Source: Bacillus wiedmannii
GTDB lineage: Bacteria > Bacillota > Bacilli > Bacillales > Bacillaceae_G
NCBI RefSeq assembly: GCF_001583695.1
Contig: NZ_LOBC01000017.1
Span: forward strand, 62,001-126,000
Length of the DNA: 64,000 nucleotides
Direction: 5' to 3'
Shown here: positions 10,058-20,577 of the stretch, in pieces
Position numbering within the stretch: position 1 is the stretch's first letter
Layout of the letters: each line of letters opens with the position of its first letter
Program-made: the position numbers and the translations under genes
The notes under the pieces: model-generated
Database searches by the model: none
Told to the model about the DNA's origin: nothing
The model's input: only the letters and a program-made list of their open reading frames with translations

Positions 10058-12463
10058 CTACATTAACATTGTTGGATTAAAATCAATTGAGATTTGTAGC
10101 TCTTTTTGCATTTCTGCTTGATAATGTTCATTTACCATTTTGAGCACGTTCTTTAAGTTTGGTTCCCGTTTGTATTTTATCATGCATTGATAACGATATC
10201 TATCTTTTATCCTTGGAATTGCTGAAGCAACCGGTCCTAACACCATCGTTTGCTCTGTGCAGTGCGCCCGTAAATGACCGACAATTTTTTCCGTCACTTG
10301 CACTGCCTTTAATAATTCTGGATGAGATACTGTTACAAGTACAACATAGTAATAAGGTGGATATTGTCTTGTTCGTCTCATTTGCATTTCTTGGTCAAAA
10401 AACACATCATATTGTTGGTTCTTTGCTAACTCTATACTGTAATGTTCTGGCGTATACGTTTGAATTATAACTTCCCCTGGCAATTCATGTCTGCCTGCTC
10501 GTCCACTTACTTGCGTCAATAACTGATACGTCTTTTCACTCGCTCGAAAATCAGGCAAGTGAAGCATCGTATCTGCAGTTAAAACCCCGACAAGAGTTAC
10601 TTTAGGAAAATCTAATCCTTTCGCAATCATTTGTGTTCCAAGTAGTATATCTGCTTTTTCTTCCCCGAACGCCTTTAATAATTTTTCATGCATTCCTTTG
10701 CGACTTGTCGTATCTACATCCATTCGAATGACTCGTGCCTCTGGAAATAGTTTTGTAATTTCTTCTTCTACCTTTTGTGTACCTGTACCAAAGAAACGAA
10801 TATATGTACTTTGACAAGCAGGACACGCAGTCGGCATATTCTCTTCGTGACTGCAGTAATGACATTTTAAACGATGGTTCATTTTATGATATGTCAGCGA
10901 GATATCACAATGCGGACATTGTACAACATACCCACAATCACGGCACATAACAAATGTAGAATGACCTCTTCTATTTAAAAAGAGCACCATCTGTTCTTTC
11001 TTTTCTAATCGATCTGCTATTTTTTCATGCAATGCCTTCGAAAACATGGAACGATTCCCGTCACGAAGTTCCTCACGCATATCAACAATCTCTACTGTTG
11101 GTAACGCTTGTTTATTCATACGTTTTTCCATCGTTAGTAATTCATACACACCTTTTTTCGCTCTTGCAAACGATTCAAGTGTCGGTGTTGCACTACCAAG
11201 AACGATAGGACATTTATGATATTGCCCCCTCCAGACAGCTACATCCCTTGCATGATACCTCGGATTATCTTCTTGCTTATAGCTCGATTCATGCTCCTCA
11301 TCAATAATAATAATCCCTAAATTTTCAAAAGGAGCAAATACAGCTGAACGTGCACCAACTACAACTTTCACTTCTTTTCTTAAAATCTTACGCCATTCAT
11401 CATATTTTTCTCCAACAGACAGCGCACTATGAAGAACCGCAACTTGCGAGCCAAATCTGCCTTTAAAACGATCTACCATTTGAGGCGTTAGTGCAATTTC
11501 AGGAACAAGTACAATAGCTTCTTTCCCTTTCGCGAGCACCGCTGCTATAGATTGTAAATATACTTCTGTTTTTCCGCTTCCTGTAACACCATATAGTAAA
11601 AATGGATTGTAAGTTTCATTTGTAATTGATGATAAAATCGGTGCAATAACTTGCTTTTGTTCCTCCGTAAGTGGGAATGGTTTCGTTTGTTCAAAATCAT
11701 CATCGTCATACGGATTTCGGTACACTTCCACATACTTTTCTGAAATTAGCCCCTTTTTAACAAGTGCTTTAATCGGAGCGTCTGTTATTTGCAACTCTTC
11801 TGTTATCACTTTCAACGGCACACTTTTATAATTTTCCACAAAATAATAGAGTACATCTTGTTGTTTTTTACTTTTCAGTTCAAATGCTGCTAATTCCAAT
11901 TTATCTTCTGACAACTCCGGTTGAACGACTCTTTGTTTCTTCTTTTGCACTTTATCTTTTACCTGATAAACAACTTCAATCGTGCCATTTTTAATTTCTT
12001 GTTGAATCGTGCGGTATAGATGCGGCTGCGTCTCAATCGCTTCCCAATCTATCGCTTCTTTGTCCTGAAATAAAAACAGTAGTTCAGGTGCTACTTCTTC
12101 TTGTTTACGAAGTTGTAGACGCTTTTTATACGTGGCTTTTATTGCCGTTGGAAGCATGACTTGAAAGGCTGAAATCATATAACATAACGTTTCGCTTGTA
12201 AGCCAATATCCAAGCTTTAATAATTCCTCGTTTAAAACTGGTGTTACATCTAATATTTCATGGATTGTCTTTAGCTTCTTACTTTCTACTTCAGCCGAAT
12301 CTTTGATCCCAATAATAAAGCCTTGCAATTTCCTTGGGCCAAATGGAACTACTACACGCATGCCTGTCTGAACAATATCTTCCCACTTTTTAGGGATAAT
12401 ATAATCAAATGGTCGATCTGTCTGACGTGCAGGTACATCAACAATTACACTTGCAAATTTCAT
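10058..12463 (-). CDS. priA: Primosomal replication-restart helicase PriA
   Basis: PriA reloads the replisome at stalled forks. The 801-residue protein has an N-terminal DNA-binding region (3'BD-like, about 1-110), a superfamily-2 helicase core with Walker A GVTGSGKTEVY, DEEH box and GSATPTLES, and four paired cysteine motifs (CRDCG, CPHC, CHYC, CPAC) that bind two zinc ions. Helicase motifs V/VI follow (GTQMIAKGLDFP, QVSGRAGR). The start codon overlaps the coaBC stop by 4 bases. Confidence 0.96.
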   Translation of the reverse strand: MKFASVIVDVPARQTDRPFDYIIPKKWEDIVQTGMRVVVPFGPRKLQGFIIGIKDSAEVESKKLKTIHEILDVTPVLNEELLKLGYWLTSETLCYMISAFQVMLPTAIKATYKKRLQLRKQEEVAPELLFLFQDKEAIDWEAIETQPHLYRTIQQEIKNGTIEVVYQVKDKVQKKKQRVVQPELSEDKLELAAFELKSKKQQDVLYYFVENYKSVPLKVITEELQITDAPIKALVKKGLISEKYVEVYRNPYDDDDFEQTKPFPLTEEQKQVIAPILSSITNETYNPFLLYGVTGSGKTEVYLQSIAAVLAKGKEAIVLVPEIALTPQMVDRFKGRFGSQVAVLHSALSVGEKYDEWRKILRKEVKVVVGARSAVFAPFENLGIIIIDEEHESSYKQEDNPRYHARDVAVWRGQYHKCPIVLGSATPTLESFARAKKGVYELLTMEKRMNKQALPTVEIVDMREELRDGNRSMFSKALHEKIADRLEKKEQMVLFLNRRGHSTFVMCRDCGYVVQCPHCDISLTYHKMNHRLKCHYCSHEENMPTACPACQSTYIRFFGTGTQKVEEEITKLFPEARVIRMDVDTTSRKGMHEKLLKAFGEEKADILLGTQMIAKGLDFPKVTLVGVLTADTMLHLPDFRASEKTYQLLTQVSGRAGRHELPGEVIIQTYTPEHYSIELAKNQQYDVFFDQEMQMRRTRQYPPYYYVVLVTVSHPELLKAVQVTEKIVGHLRAHCTEQTMVLGPVASAIPRIKDRYRYQCMIKYKREPNLKNVLKMVNEHYQAEMQKELQISIDFNPTMLM

Positions 12464-13665
12464 AGACGATCATCTTCTAACATCATTTCAATTTGCTTTA
12501 ATATTTCACGAGCAACCTCTTTCTTCGTTAAAAGTGGTAACTCGATAACTTCTCCATCTTTTCTATACATTGTTACAATGTTTGTATCTGTACCAAATCC
12601 AGCTCCTTGTGCCTTTACATCGTTCGCAACAATCATATTCGCATTTTTCTCACGTAATTTTTTTGTTGCGTATTCCTCTACCTTTGTCGTTTCAGCCGCA
12701 AAACCGACAAGTAACTGTTTATCCTTCATCTCACCTAACGTTTTTAAAATATCTACTGTTCTCTCAAGTTCGATTACAGCATCACCATTTTTCTTTTTCA
12801 TTTTATTATCATGAACATATTTCGGGCGATAATCTGCAACTGCTGCTGTTTTAATGACAACATCTACGTTTTGATACTGTTGCAGAACTACTTCTAACAT
12901 ATCTTGTGCAGATTCCACTTGTACCGTATTTACATGTAATGGTGGGTTTAATGCTGTCGGTCCCGAAACAAGTATGACATCAGCACCTAAGTTCGCTGCC
13001 ACTTCCGCAATTGCATATCCCATTTTCCCAGAAGAAAAATTGGTCATAAAACGCACTGGATCAATCTTTTCACGAGTTGGGCCAGCAGTTATTAATATTT
13101 TTTTTCCTTGCAACGGTTTTTGTTCGGAAAAAGCCTCTTCTAACCGTGCAATAATTGCTTCCGGTTCTTCTAGTCTTCCCTTCGCAACATAACCACACGC
13201 TAAAAAACCTTCTCCAGGCTCAATAAATGTATATCCTAACGTTTTCAACGTCATCATATTTTTTTGTACAATTTTGTTTTCATACATATGCACATTCATA
13301 GCAGGTGCAATCCACACTGGGGCTGTAGTAGCTAACAAAGTAGTTGTAATCATATCGTCTGCAATACCACCAGCTAACTTCCCAATACAATTGGCAGTAG
13401 CAGGTGCAACAAGTACTACATCTGCCCAATCTGCTAAATCGATATGTGCAATAACAGCCGAGTCTTTCTCATCGAATGTATCTGTATATACGTCATGGCG
13501 AGAAAGTGCTTGAAATGTAAGAGGCGTAACAAACTTCATTGCCGACTCACTCATCATTACTTTTACAATAGCACCAGCTTGTGTCAATTTACTAGTTAAC
13601 GCAGCCGCTTTAAAGACCGCAATGCCTCCTGTTACACATAGAAGTATCTTTTTCCCTTTTAGCAT
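12460..13665 (-). CDS. coaBC: Bifunctional phosphopantothenoylcysteine decarboxylase/synthetase
   Basis: CoaBC carries out two steps of coenzyme A synthesis: CTP-dependent joining of cysteine to 4'-phosphopantothenate, then flavin-dependent decarboxylation. The CoaC half (about 1-185) has the flavoprotein start GGIAVFKAA, the catalytic His in IAHIDL and PAMNVHMYEN. The CoaB half (about 186-401) has TAGPTREKIDPVR, NFSSGKMG and KTAAVADY. Length 401 is normal. It is the first gene after a terminator, so it probably heads the run to rpe. Confidence 0.96.
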   Translation of the reverse strand: MLKGKKILLCVTGGIAVFKAAALTSKLTQAGAIVKVMMSESAMKFVTPLTFQALSRHDVYTDTFDEKDSAVIAHIDLADWADVVLVAPATANCIGKLAGGIADDMITTTLLATTAPVWIAPAMNVHMYENKIVQKNMMTLKTLGYTFIEPGEGFLACGYVAKGRLEEPEAIIARLEEAFSEQKPLQGKKILITAGPTREKIDPVRFMTNFSSGKMGYAIAEVAANLGADVILVSGPTALNPPLHVNTVQVESAQDMLEVVLQQYQNVDVVIKTAAVADYRPKYVHDNKMKKKNGDAVIELERTVDILKTLGEMKDKQLLVGFAAETTKVEEYATKKLREKNANMIVANDVKAQGAGFGTDTNIVTMYRKDGEVIELPLLTKKEVAREILKQIEMMLEDDRL

Positions 13666-13749
13666 ATGGCTCGTCCTCTTTCTTTTTCAAACTTATAATA
13701 CTGAAACAGAATTCCCAGCTCATCAGTACCAATATTTCTTCCCTATCGT

Positions 13750-13784
13750 AAAAAAATAACAACCTACTTGTAAATAGGTTGTTA
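13750..13784 (-). terminator. rpoZ terminator
   Basis: The stem TAACAACCTA / TAGGTTGTTA with an 8-base loop is followed by seven T on the minus strand. It ends the yloC-remA-gmk-rpoZ run before coaBC. Confidence 0.85.
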
Positions 13785-13837
13785 CCGTTACATAGAAAAT
13801 TATAAAGTCTATGTTTTAATTTGTCGAAAAGAATGTC

Positions 13838-14050
13838 TTAATCGATGATTTTGCCTTCGCTTGGTACATATTTTAATACTTCTGCATCGATTTCTTCTAA
13901 TGATTTACCTACACATTTATGAGAAACAGGTTGCTCGATAACACAGTTATCAGCAAGTTGCATTTCACGCGCACGTTTTGCAGCTACTGTTACAAGTGTA
14001 TATTTAGAATCGATTTTTGTTAATAATGAATCAATTGATGGATTTAACAT
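13838..14050 (-). CDS. rpoZ: RNA polymerase omega subunit
   Basis: Omega folds and stabilises the beta-prime subunit. The 70-residue protein matches the family: [17 protein letters not shown], then the [12 protein letters not shown] helix that contacts beta-prime. It lies 2 bases after gmk, the usual arrangement from Bacillus to E. coli. The C-terminus ([19 protein letters not shown]) is typical of bacilli. Confidence 0.96.
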   Translation of the reverse strand: MLNPSIDSLLTKIDSKYTLVTVAAKRAREMQLADNCVIEQPVSHKCVGKSLEEIDAEVLKYVPSEGKIID

Positions 14051-14052
14051 AA

Positions 14053-14947
<895 letters not shown>

Positions 14948-15014
14948 AGTTTGCGCCTCCTAGTAAGTCTATCCGATTTCTCCACCACGTATAACTTTAT
15001 ATATTTTTTGAAAG

Positions 15015-15890
15015 CTACTCAATATTTTGTACTTGTTCACGAATTTTTTCAAGGTTATTTTTCATTTCTACAACATATTTTGAAATTGTTAAGTCATTTG
15101 CCTTAGAACCAATCGTATTAATTTCTCTATGCATCTCTTGCACGATGAAATCCATTTTCCTTCCAACAGGCTCTTCAATCTGCAGTGTTTCACGAAATTG
15201 CTCTAAATGACTTTGCAAACGAACTAACTCTTCGTGAATATCACAACGCTCTGCAAAGATTGCGACTTCTGTTAACAATCTTTGTTCATCTAGATCTTGA
15301 TTATGTAATTCTTTTAAGCGATTTTCTAATCGTTCACGATATTTTTGTGTAACAATCGGTACATGCGGAATAATTGCATTTACACAATTGTGAATCTCTT
15401 GTAAACGATACGCTATATCTTTATGTAATCGTTCTCCTTCGCCATCTCTCATCGTTTTTAACATATGAGCAGCTTGGCGAACAGCCTCATATAAACCGTT
15501 CTCAAATTGTTCATTTACATTTTCTACTTCTTCAATCGCTGTTACTTCTGGCATTTCCATTAATTGCTGAAGTGTAATAGAATCTTGTAATTGAAATTTT
15601 TCTTTTATATCTTCCATAATCGATTGGTACTGCTCAAGAAGCGACCAATTCACACTTAATTTTCTTTCAACAAGCCCTTCACCCGTTATACTAATAGACA
15701 CTTCAATGCGTCCACGCCGAACTTGTTCTGCAATTATTTTACGAATTTTTTCTTCAAATATCATCATTTGCTTCGGAAGTCGAATACTCATCTCTAGGAA
15801 ACGGTGGTTCACCGATTTCATTTCTACTGTAATTTGAAAAGTATCATTTTCCACTTCCGATCTTCCAAATCCTGTCATACTACAAATCAT
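15015..15890 (-). CDS. yloC: YicC/YloC-family endoribonuclease
   Basis: Members of this family (YicC in E. coli, YloC in B. subtilis) have been described as endoribonucleases that act on RNA ends or small RNAs. Visible signatures: the start MICSMTGFGRSE, the EMKSVNHRFLE motif, and the C-terminal GRKMDFIVQEMHREINTIGSKA block, the most conserved part. I start at the ATG at 15890 (291 aa, same as B. subtilis) with GGATGTG upstream. The cellular target is not deducible from sequence. Confidence 0.9.
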   Translation of the reverse strand: MICSMTGFGRSEVENDTFQITVEMKSVNHRFLEMSIRLPKQMMIFEEKIRKIIAEQVRRGRIEVSISITGEGLVERKLSVNWSLLEQYQSIMEDIKEKFQLQDSITLQQLMEMPEVTAIEEVENVNEQFENGLYEAVRQAAHMLKTMRDGEGERLHKDIAYRLQEIHNCVNAIIPHVPIVTQKYRERLENRLKELHNQDLDEQRLLTEVAIFAERCDIHEELVRLQSHLEQFRETLQIEEPVGRKMDFIVQEMHREINTIGSKANDLTISKYVVEMKNNLEKIREQVQNIE

Positions 15891-15924
15891 TTTTATCACA
15901 TCCAAGCCATGAAATAACTCAATG

Positions 15925-15957
15925 AAAAAGGTAATAGAGACAAGGCTCTACTACCTT
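15925..15957 (-). terminator. Terminator between the Ca2+ ATPase gene and yloC
   Basis: A 12-base stem with one mismatch (AAGGTAATAGAG / CTCTACTACCTT) is followed by a T-run on the minus strand, upstream of yloC. Confidence 0.65.
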
Positions 15958-15989
15958 CTGTAAATTATATCACATTTTCATATCATTGA

Positions 15990-18713
15990 CTATTTCAAGT
16001 TTAATCCCTTCTTATATAATACTGACTTTTCCTTCTTCCCCTTTTTCCCTGTTAATAAAGAACCTACTAATAAGAAGGTCGGAATTGATGACAAACCTCC
16101 AATTAACAACCAATCTCTCGCTTGTATTGGCATTGTACTAAAGATCGGTTGTAGCGGTGGGTAATATATAACCACTAACATTAACAGTAAAGAAATAATA
16201 ACCGCTCCTACTAAATACACGTTCCCAAACGGATTACGGTGGAAGATAGAATGTTCACTTCGGCAATCAAATACATGAATAAGTTGTGCAAGTACCAACG
16301 TCGCAAACGCCACAGTTTGTGCATATTTCAGTTCATTTGGATGCTGATTATATGCAATAATAAACGCCACTAACGTCACTGCTCCAATTAGAAAGCCACG
16401 GCTTATAATTTTCCAGGCAAGCCCTCTAGCAAATACCCCTTCTTTCGGATGACGCGGCGTTCTCTTCATAACGTCTCCTTCCGCCTTATCCAATCCTAAT
16501 GCCATCGCCGGTAATCCGTCAGTCACTAAGTTCACCCATAAAATTTGAATGGGAACCATCGGCAGCGGTAATGCAAGTAACATTGCAAATAACATGACTA
16601 AAATTTCTCCTACGTTCGATGCTAATAAATAACGAATAAACTTACGTATATTCTCGTATATATTTCTACCTTCTTTAATTGCTGATTTAATCGTAGCAAA
16701 ATTATCATCTAGCAAAACAAGAGAAGAAGCTTCTTTCGCAACGTCTGTCCCTGTAATTCCCATCGCTATCCCAATATCCGCTGTTTTTATAGCCGGAGCA
16801 TCGTTTACTCCATCACCTGTCATCGCTACTATATGCCCTTTATTTTGCAACGCCTTAACAATCTTCAATTTATGTTCAGGTGATACCCGAGCAAATACAT
16901 ACGTATCTTCTACAACACTTTCTAGTTCCTCTACATCCATATTCGCGAGTTCTACTCCTTCAACAACACGCCCACCAGGTGGTAAAACCCCTAATTGTTC
17001 CGCAATTGCCATTGCTGTCACTTTATGATCTCCTGTAATCATCACTGTTCGAATACCAGCTTCTCTGCACTCTTTTACAGCCTGTTCTACCTCTGGTCTT
17101 GGCGGATCAATCATTCCCTGTATCCCGACCAACATAAAATCTTTTTCAACGTCTCTTTCATGTTCAATAGAATCTGTTACTTTTAATGGCTTAAATGCAA
17201 CTGCAATTGTTCGGAGCGCTTGACTACCTAAACTATGAATAGCCGCCTGTACTTCTTTTCTATACAACTCACTTAACGGTTGTTGCTTATCCCCCCATAA
17301 AATCGTTTGACTCATTTGCAGGAGGACATCTGGTGCTCCCTTCGTAACAAGAAACTTTTTCCCCTCTCTATCTCGCACAATAACACTCATCATTTTTCGA
17401 GTTGAATCGAATGGAAATTCACGAATAATTTCAAATTTCCCTTTCAGTGCCTCACGCGTTATCCCCGCTTTCATTGCTGCAGCTACAAGTGCTCCCTCAG
17501 TTGGATCTCCATCTAATACATACGCCTTTTTCTTTTGAATAATATTTGCGTTATTACAAAGTGAACCAAATGTTAGTAGTTGATACAGTGCTTTTGTTTT
17601 AGCTGGATCGCATTCTTTTTCACCTTTCAAAAAAGAGCCATTAGGTTCATATCCTTGACCCGTAACTTTCCATAATTCCCCACCTGACCACATATGTGTT
17701 ACCATCATTTTGTTTTGCGTCATTGTTCCTGTTTTATCAGAGCATATAACAGAAGCGCATCCTAACGTTTCTACCGCTGGTAACTTCCTTACAATTGCTC
17801 TCTTTTTAATCATACGCTGTACACCAAGCGATAAAGCTACTGTAACAATTGCTGGTAATCCTTCAGGAATAGCAGCAACAGCTAGCGACACGCCTGCTAA
17901 AAACATATGATACACTTCATTCCCTTGATACACACCGGCTAATACAACAAGCGCTGTCAAAATAAGAGCTACAATAATTAATATTTTCCCGAGTTGCTCT
18001 AATCTTCTTTGCAGTGGTGTTTCCATTTGCTCTGCATTTTGTAACATATTTGCAATTTGGCCCATCGCTGTATTCATACCAGTTGCTACAACGACCCCTG
18101 TTCCAGCTCCTCGTGTAATCATCGTACCCATAAAAGCCATATTTTTTTGATCACCAATTGAAACATCTTTCCCCTGCAGGGCTTCTACCTTCTTCTGCAC
18201 CGGTACTGACTCTCCTGTCAAAGCTGATTCTTCGATATATAAACTTGATGCCTCAACAAGACGTACATCCGCCCCAATACGATCACCACTAGAAAATTTA
18301 ATGATATCACCTAAAACAAGTGCTTTAGACGGTGCTTTTACCCAATTTCCATTCCGCATTACAGTAACTTGCGGGGCGGCTAGCTCTTTTAAAGCTTCCA
18401 GTGACTTTTCAGCCTTTCTTTCTTGAAAAAAGCCAAGAATACCGTTGATAATAACAATCGCAACAATCGCAATAGAATCAATGTATTCACCTAAAAAAGC
18501 TGAAACTATTGTTGCACCAAATAAAACAAGTACCATAAAATCTTTAAACTGCGCCAAAAATACCATCAGTGCAGAAGGCCTTTTGGCTTCATCTAATTCA
18601 TTTGTACCAAATTTTTTTATTCGCCCTTCTGCTTCCTTCTCTGTAAGCCCAACCTTCACATTCGTATTCGTTCTTTCTTCCACTTCGTGTGCGCGCATTC
18701 CATACCAGTTCAT
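15990..18713 (-). CDS. Calcium-transporting P-type ATPase (SERCA-like)
   Basis: The 907-residue type IIA pump exports Ca2+, using ATP. It has an N-terminal cation-ATPase domain, the actuator motif ALTGESVPV, the phosphorylation site SDKTGTMTQN, and the hinge TGDGVNDAPA. Calcium-site residues are kept in transmembrane segment 4 (AAIPEGLPA) and segment 6 (NLVTDGLPA). It corresponds to B. subtilis YloB, reported to be made in sporulation. It is divergent from rqcH, with only about 100 bases between the starts. Confidence 0.92.
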   Translation of the reverse strand: MNWYGMRAHEVEERTNTNVKVGLTEKEAEGRIKKFGTNELDEAKRPSALMVFLAQFKDFMVLVLFGATIVSAFLGEYIDSIAIVAIVIINGILGFFQERKAEKSLEALKELAAPQVTVMRNGNWVKAPSKALVLGDIIKFSSGDRIGADVRLVEASSLYIEESALTGESVPVQKKVEALQGKDVSIGDQKNMAFMGTMITRGAGTGVVVATGMNTAMGQIANMLQNAEQMETPLQRRLEQLGKILIIVALILTALVVLAGVYQGNEVYHMFLAGVSLAVAAIPEGLPAIVTVALSLGVQRMIKKRAIVRKLPAVETLGCASVICSDKTGTMTQNKMMVTHMWSGGELWKVTGQGYEPNGSFLKGEKECDPAKTKALYQLLTFGSLCNNANIIQKKKAYVLDGDPTEGALVAAAMKAGITREALKGKFEIIREFPFDSTRKMMSVIVRDREGKKFLVTKGAPDVLLQMSQTILWGDKQQPLSELYRKEVQAAIHSLGSQALRTIAVAFKPLKVTDSIEHERDVEKDFMLVGIQGMIDPPRPEVEQAVKECREAGIRTVMITGDHKVTAMAIAEQLGVLPPGGRVVEGVELANMDVEELESVVEDTYVFARVSPEHKLKIVKALQNKGHIVAMTGDGVNDAPAIKTADIGIAMGITGTDVAKEASSLVLLDDNFATIKSAIKEGRNIYENIRKFIRYLLASNVGEILVMLFAMLLALPLPMVPIQILWVNLVTDGLPAMALGLDKAEGDVMKRTPRHPKEGVFARGLAWKIISRGFLIGAVTLVAFIIAYNQHPNELKYAQTVAFATLVLAQLIHVFDCRSEHSIFHRNPFGNVYLVGAVIISLLLMLVVIYYPPLQPIFSTMPIQARDWLLIGGLSSIPTFLLVGSLLTGKKGKKEKSVLYKKGLNLK

Positions 18714-18779
18714 CCCGCTATCGACCTCCTGATTCCAGACATACTCTATTGAAAGCTTATTCAGCCTCGTCCAAAAAAA

Positions 18780-18788
18780 TGCTATAAT
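18780..18788 (+). promoter_or_regulatory. Extended -10 promoter for rqcH
   Basis: A perfect TATAAT (18783-18788) is preceded by TG one base upstream, forming an extended -10. The -35 region is poor, as is common for this promoter class. The rqcH ATG is 30 bases further on. Confidence 0.6.
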
Positions 18789-18818
18789 TAACTTTTAGTT
18801 AGAAAGGAGTGTTCATTT

Positions 18819-20528
18819 ATGGCATTCGATGGATTATTTACAAGAGCAATTACACATGAAATTGCAAATTCTCTTTACACAGGAAGAATTTCCAAAATAT
18901 ATCAACCTTCAAAATACGAGATTTTATTACATATTCGAGCAAACGGAAAAAATCAAAAACTAATTCTTTCCGCTCATCCGACATATGCACGTTTACACTT
19001 AACAAATCAAAATTACGATTCACCTGCACTTCCGCCAATGTTTTGTATGCTTCTTCGTAAGCATTTAGAAGGTGGGTTCATTGAAAAAATTGAACAAATT
19101 GATTTAGAGCGCATTATTCAAATTACAGTTCGTAGCAGAAATGAAATTGGTGACGAATCGCTAAAAACATTAGTAATTGAAATAATGGGACGACATAGTA
19201 ACATCATTTTAGTAGATACAAAAACAAACAATATTTTAGATAGCTTAAAACACGTTTCTTTAGCGGTAAACCGACATCGAACTGTATATGCTGGAGCGGA
19301 GTACATTGCACCACCAGCACAACATAAAATTAACCCACTCCAGATTGAAACAAATGATGAATTTATTAGACCGCTAGACTTTCTATCTGGAAACATGGAT
19401 AAACAGCTTGTCGGCACCTTTACGGGAATTTCGCCGTTATTCGCAAAAGAAGTAGTGAAAAAAGCAGGTATGGTAAATGAAAAAGCATTAGCGGACGCAT
19501 TTTTCTCCATACAAAAACCATTACTAACTCATACATATTCACCAACAATGACTACTTCAAATGGGAAAGAATTCTTTTATCTTTTCCCTCTTGCACACTT
19601 GCAAGGAGAAGACAAGACATTCTCATCTGTTAGTGAATTGCTAGACCGTTTCTTTTTCGGAAAAGCAGAGCGCGACCGTGTAAAACAACAAGCTTATGAT
19701 TTAGAGCGCTTTATGCAAAACGAAAAAAATAAAAATGAGAAGAAACTCATTAAACTAGAAAAAACATTACAAGATGCCGGAAAAGCAGATAAATATCAAC
19801 TATTTGGAGAACTACTTACAGCCAATATGTACGCTTTGAAAAAAGGTGATAAAGATATTGAAGTCGTTAACTATTACGACGAAAATGGCGGAACTGTAAA
19901 AATTACATTAGATCCTTTAAAAACACCATCTGACAATGCGCAACGCTATTTCCAAAAGTACCAAAAAGCGAAAAATTCAGTTGTTGTTGTAGAAGAACAA
20001 ATCGAAAAAACAAATGAAGAAATTCTTTATTTTGATAGCTTACTTCAACAAATGGAAGCTGCTTCTTCAAAAGATATTGAAGAAATTCGCGAGGAATTAG
20101 CTGAAGAAGGTTATATGCGCAATCGTAAAGCAAAAAATGCTAAGAAGAAACCAACTAAACCGGTATTAGACAAATATTTAGCTAGTGACGGAACAGAAAT
20201 TTTCGTCGGTAAAAACAACAAGCAAAACGATTATTTAACAACGAAGTTTGCCCGTCGTGATGAAATTTGGTTACATACGAAAGATATCCCTGGGTCTCAT
20301 GTTGTCATTCGTTCTCTTGAACCTACCGAAGAAACCGTGTTAGAAGCTGCTAAAATCGCTGCCTATTTCAGTAAAGCAAAAGATTCTAGTTCTGTTCCTG
20401 TAGATTTCACCAAAATACGCCATGTCAAAAAACCGAGTGGTGCAAAACTTGGTTTTGTTACGTACGACAATCAGCAAACCGTATATGTAACACCTGATGC
20501 TGATACTGTAATGAAATTAAAAGCTTAA
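18819..20528 (+). CDS. rqcH: Ribosome quality-control factor RqcH (NFACT family)
   Basis: RqcH binds stalled 50S-nascent-chain complexes and recruits tRNA-Ala to add C-terminal alanine tails that mark the chain for degradation. It is also known as FbpA or YloA. The 569-residue protein has an NFACT-N domain, a central helix-hairpin-helix part, a long Lys/Glu-rich coiled coil (about 285-420), and the C-terminal NFACT-R domain with [15 protein letters not shown] near residue 487. The plus-strand ATG has an AAAGGAG site. It ends in a strong bidirectional terminator. Confidence 0.94.
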   Translation: MAFDGLFTRAITHEIANSLYTGRISKIYQPSKYEILLHIRANGKNQKLILSAHPTYARLHLTNQNYDSPALPPMFCMLLRKHLEGGFIEKIEQIDLERIIQITVRSRNEIGDESLKTLVIEIMGRHSNIILVDTKTNNILDSLKHVSLAVNRHRTVYAGAEYIAPPAQHKINPLQIETNDEFIRPLDFLSGNMDKQLVGTFTGISPLFAKEVVKKAGMVNEKALADAFFSIQKPLLTHTYSPTMTTSNGKEFFYLFPLAHLQGEDKTFSSVSELLDRFFFGKAERDRVKQQAYDLERFMQNEKNKNEKKLIKLEKTLQDAGKADKYQLFGELLTANMYALKKGDKDIEVVNYYDENGGTVKITLDPLKTPSDNAQRYFQKYQKAKNSVVVVEEQIEKTNEEILYFDSLLQQMEAASSKDIEEIREELAEEGYMRNRKAKNAKKKPTKPVLDKYLASDGTEIFVGKNNKQNDYLTTKFARRDEIWLHTKDIPGSHVVIRSLEPTEETVLEAAKIAAYFSKAKDSSSVPVDFTKIRHVKKPSGAKLGFVTYDNQQTVYVTPDADTVMKLKA

Positions 20529-20530
20529 AT

Positions 20531-20566
20531 ATAAAAATGCGTTGCTCATAAGCAACGCATTTTTAT
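20531..20566. terminator. Bidirectional terminator, rqcH / lipoprotein gene
   Basis: A perfect 16-base inverted repeat (ATAAAAATGCGTTGCT and its complement) with a 4-base loop separates the convergent genes. T-rich ends occur in both directions. Confidence 0.88.
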
Positions 20567-20577
20567 ATTCGTTCAAA

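Noticed and set aside
12323-12814. 163-codon plus-strand frame
   Set aside because: It lies antisense to the coaBC/priA junction, has no ribosome site, and reads as low-complexity hydrophobic sequence; both genes on the other strand are certain.
13822-13828. TGTCGAA, a 0A-box core near rpoZ
   Set aside because: It lies after the rpoZ stop, before a terminator, without a promoter nearby; the same core also occurs inside prpC (near 5442), so single matches are expected by chance.
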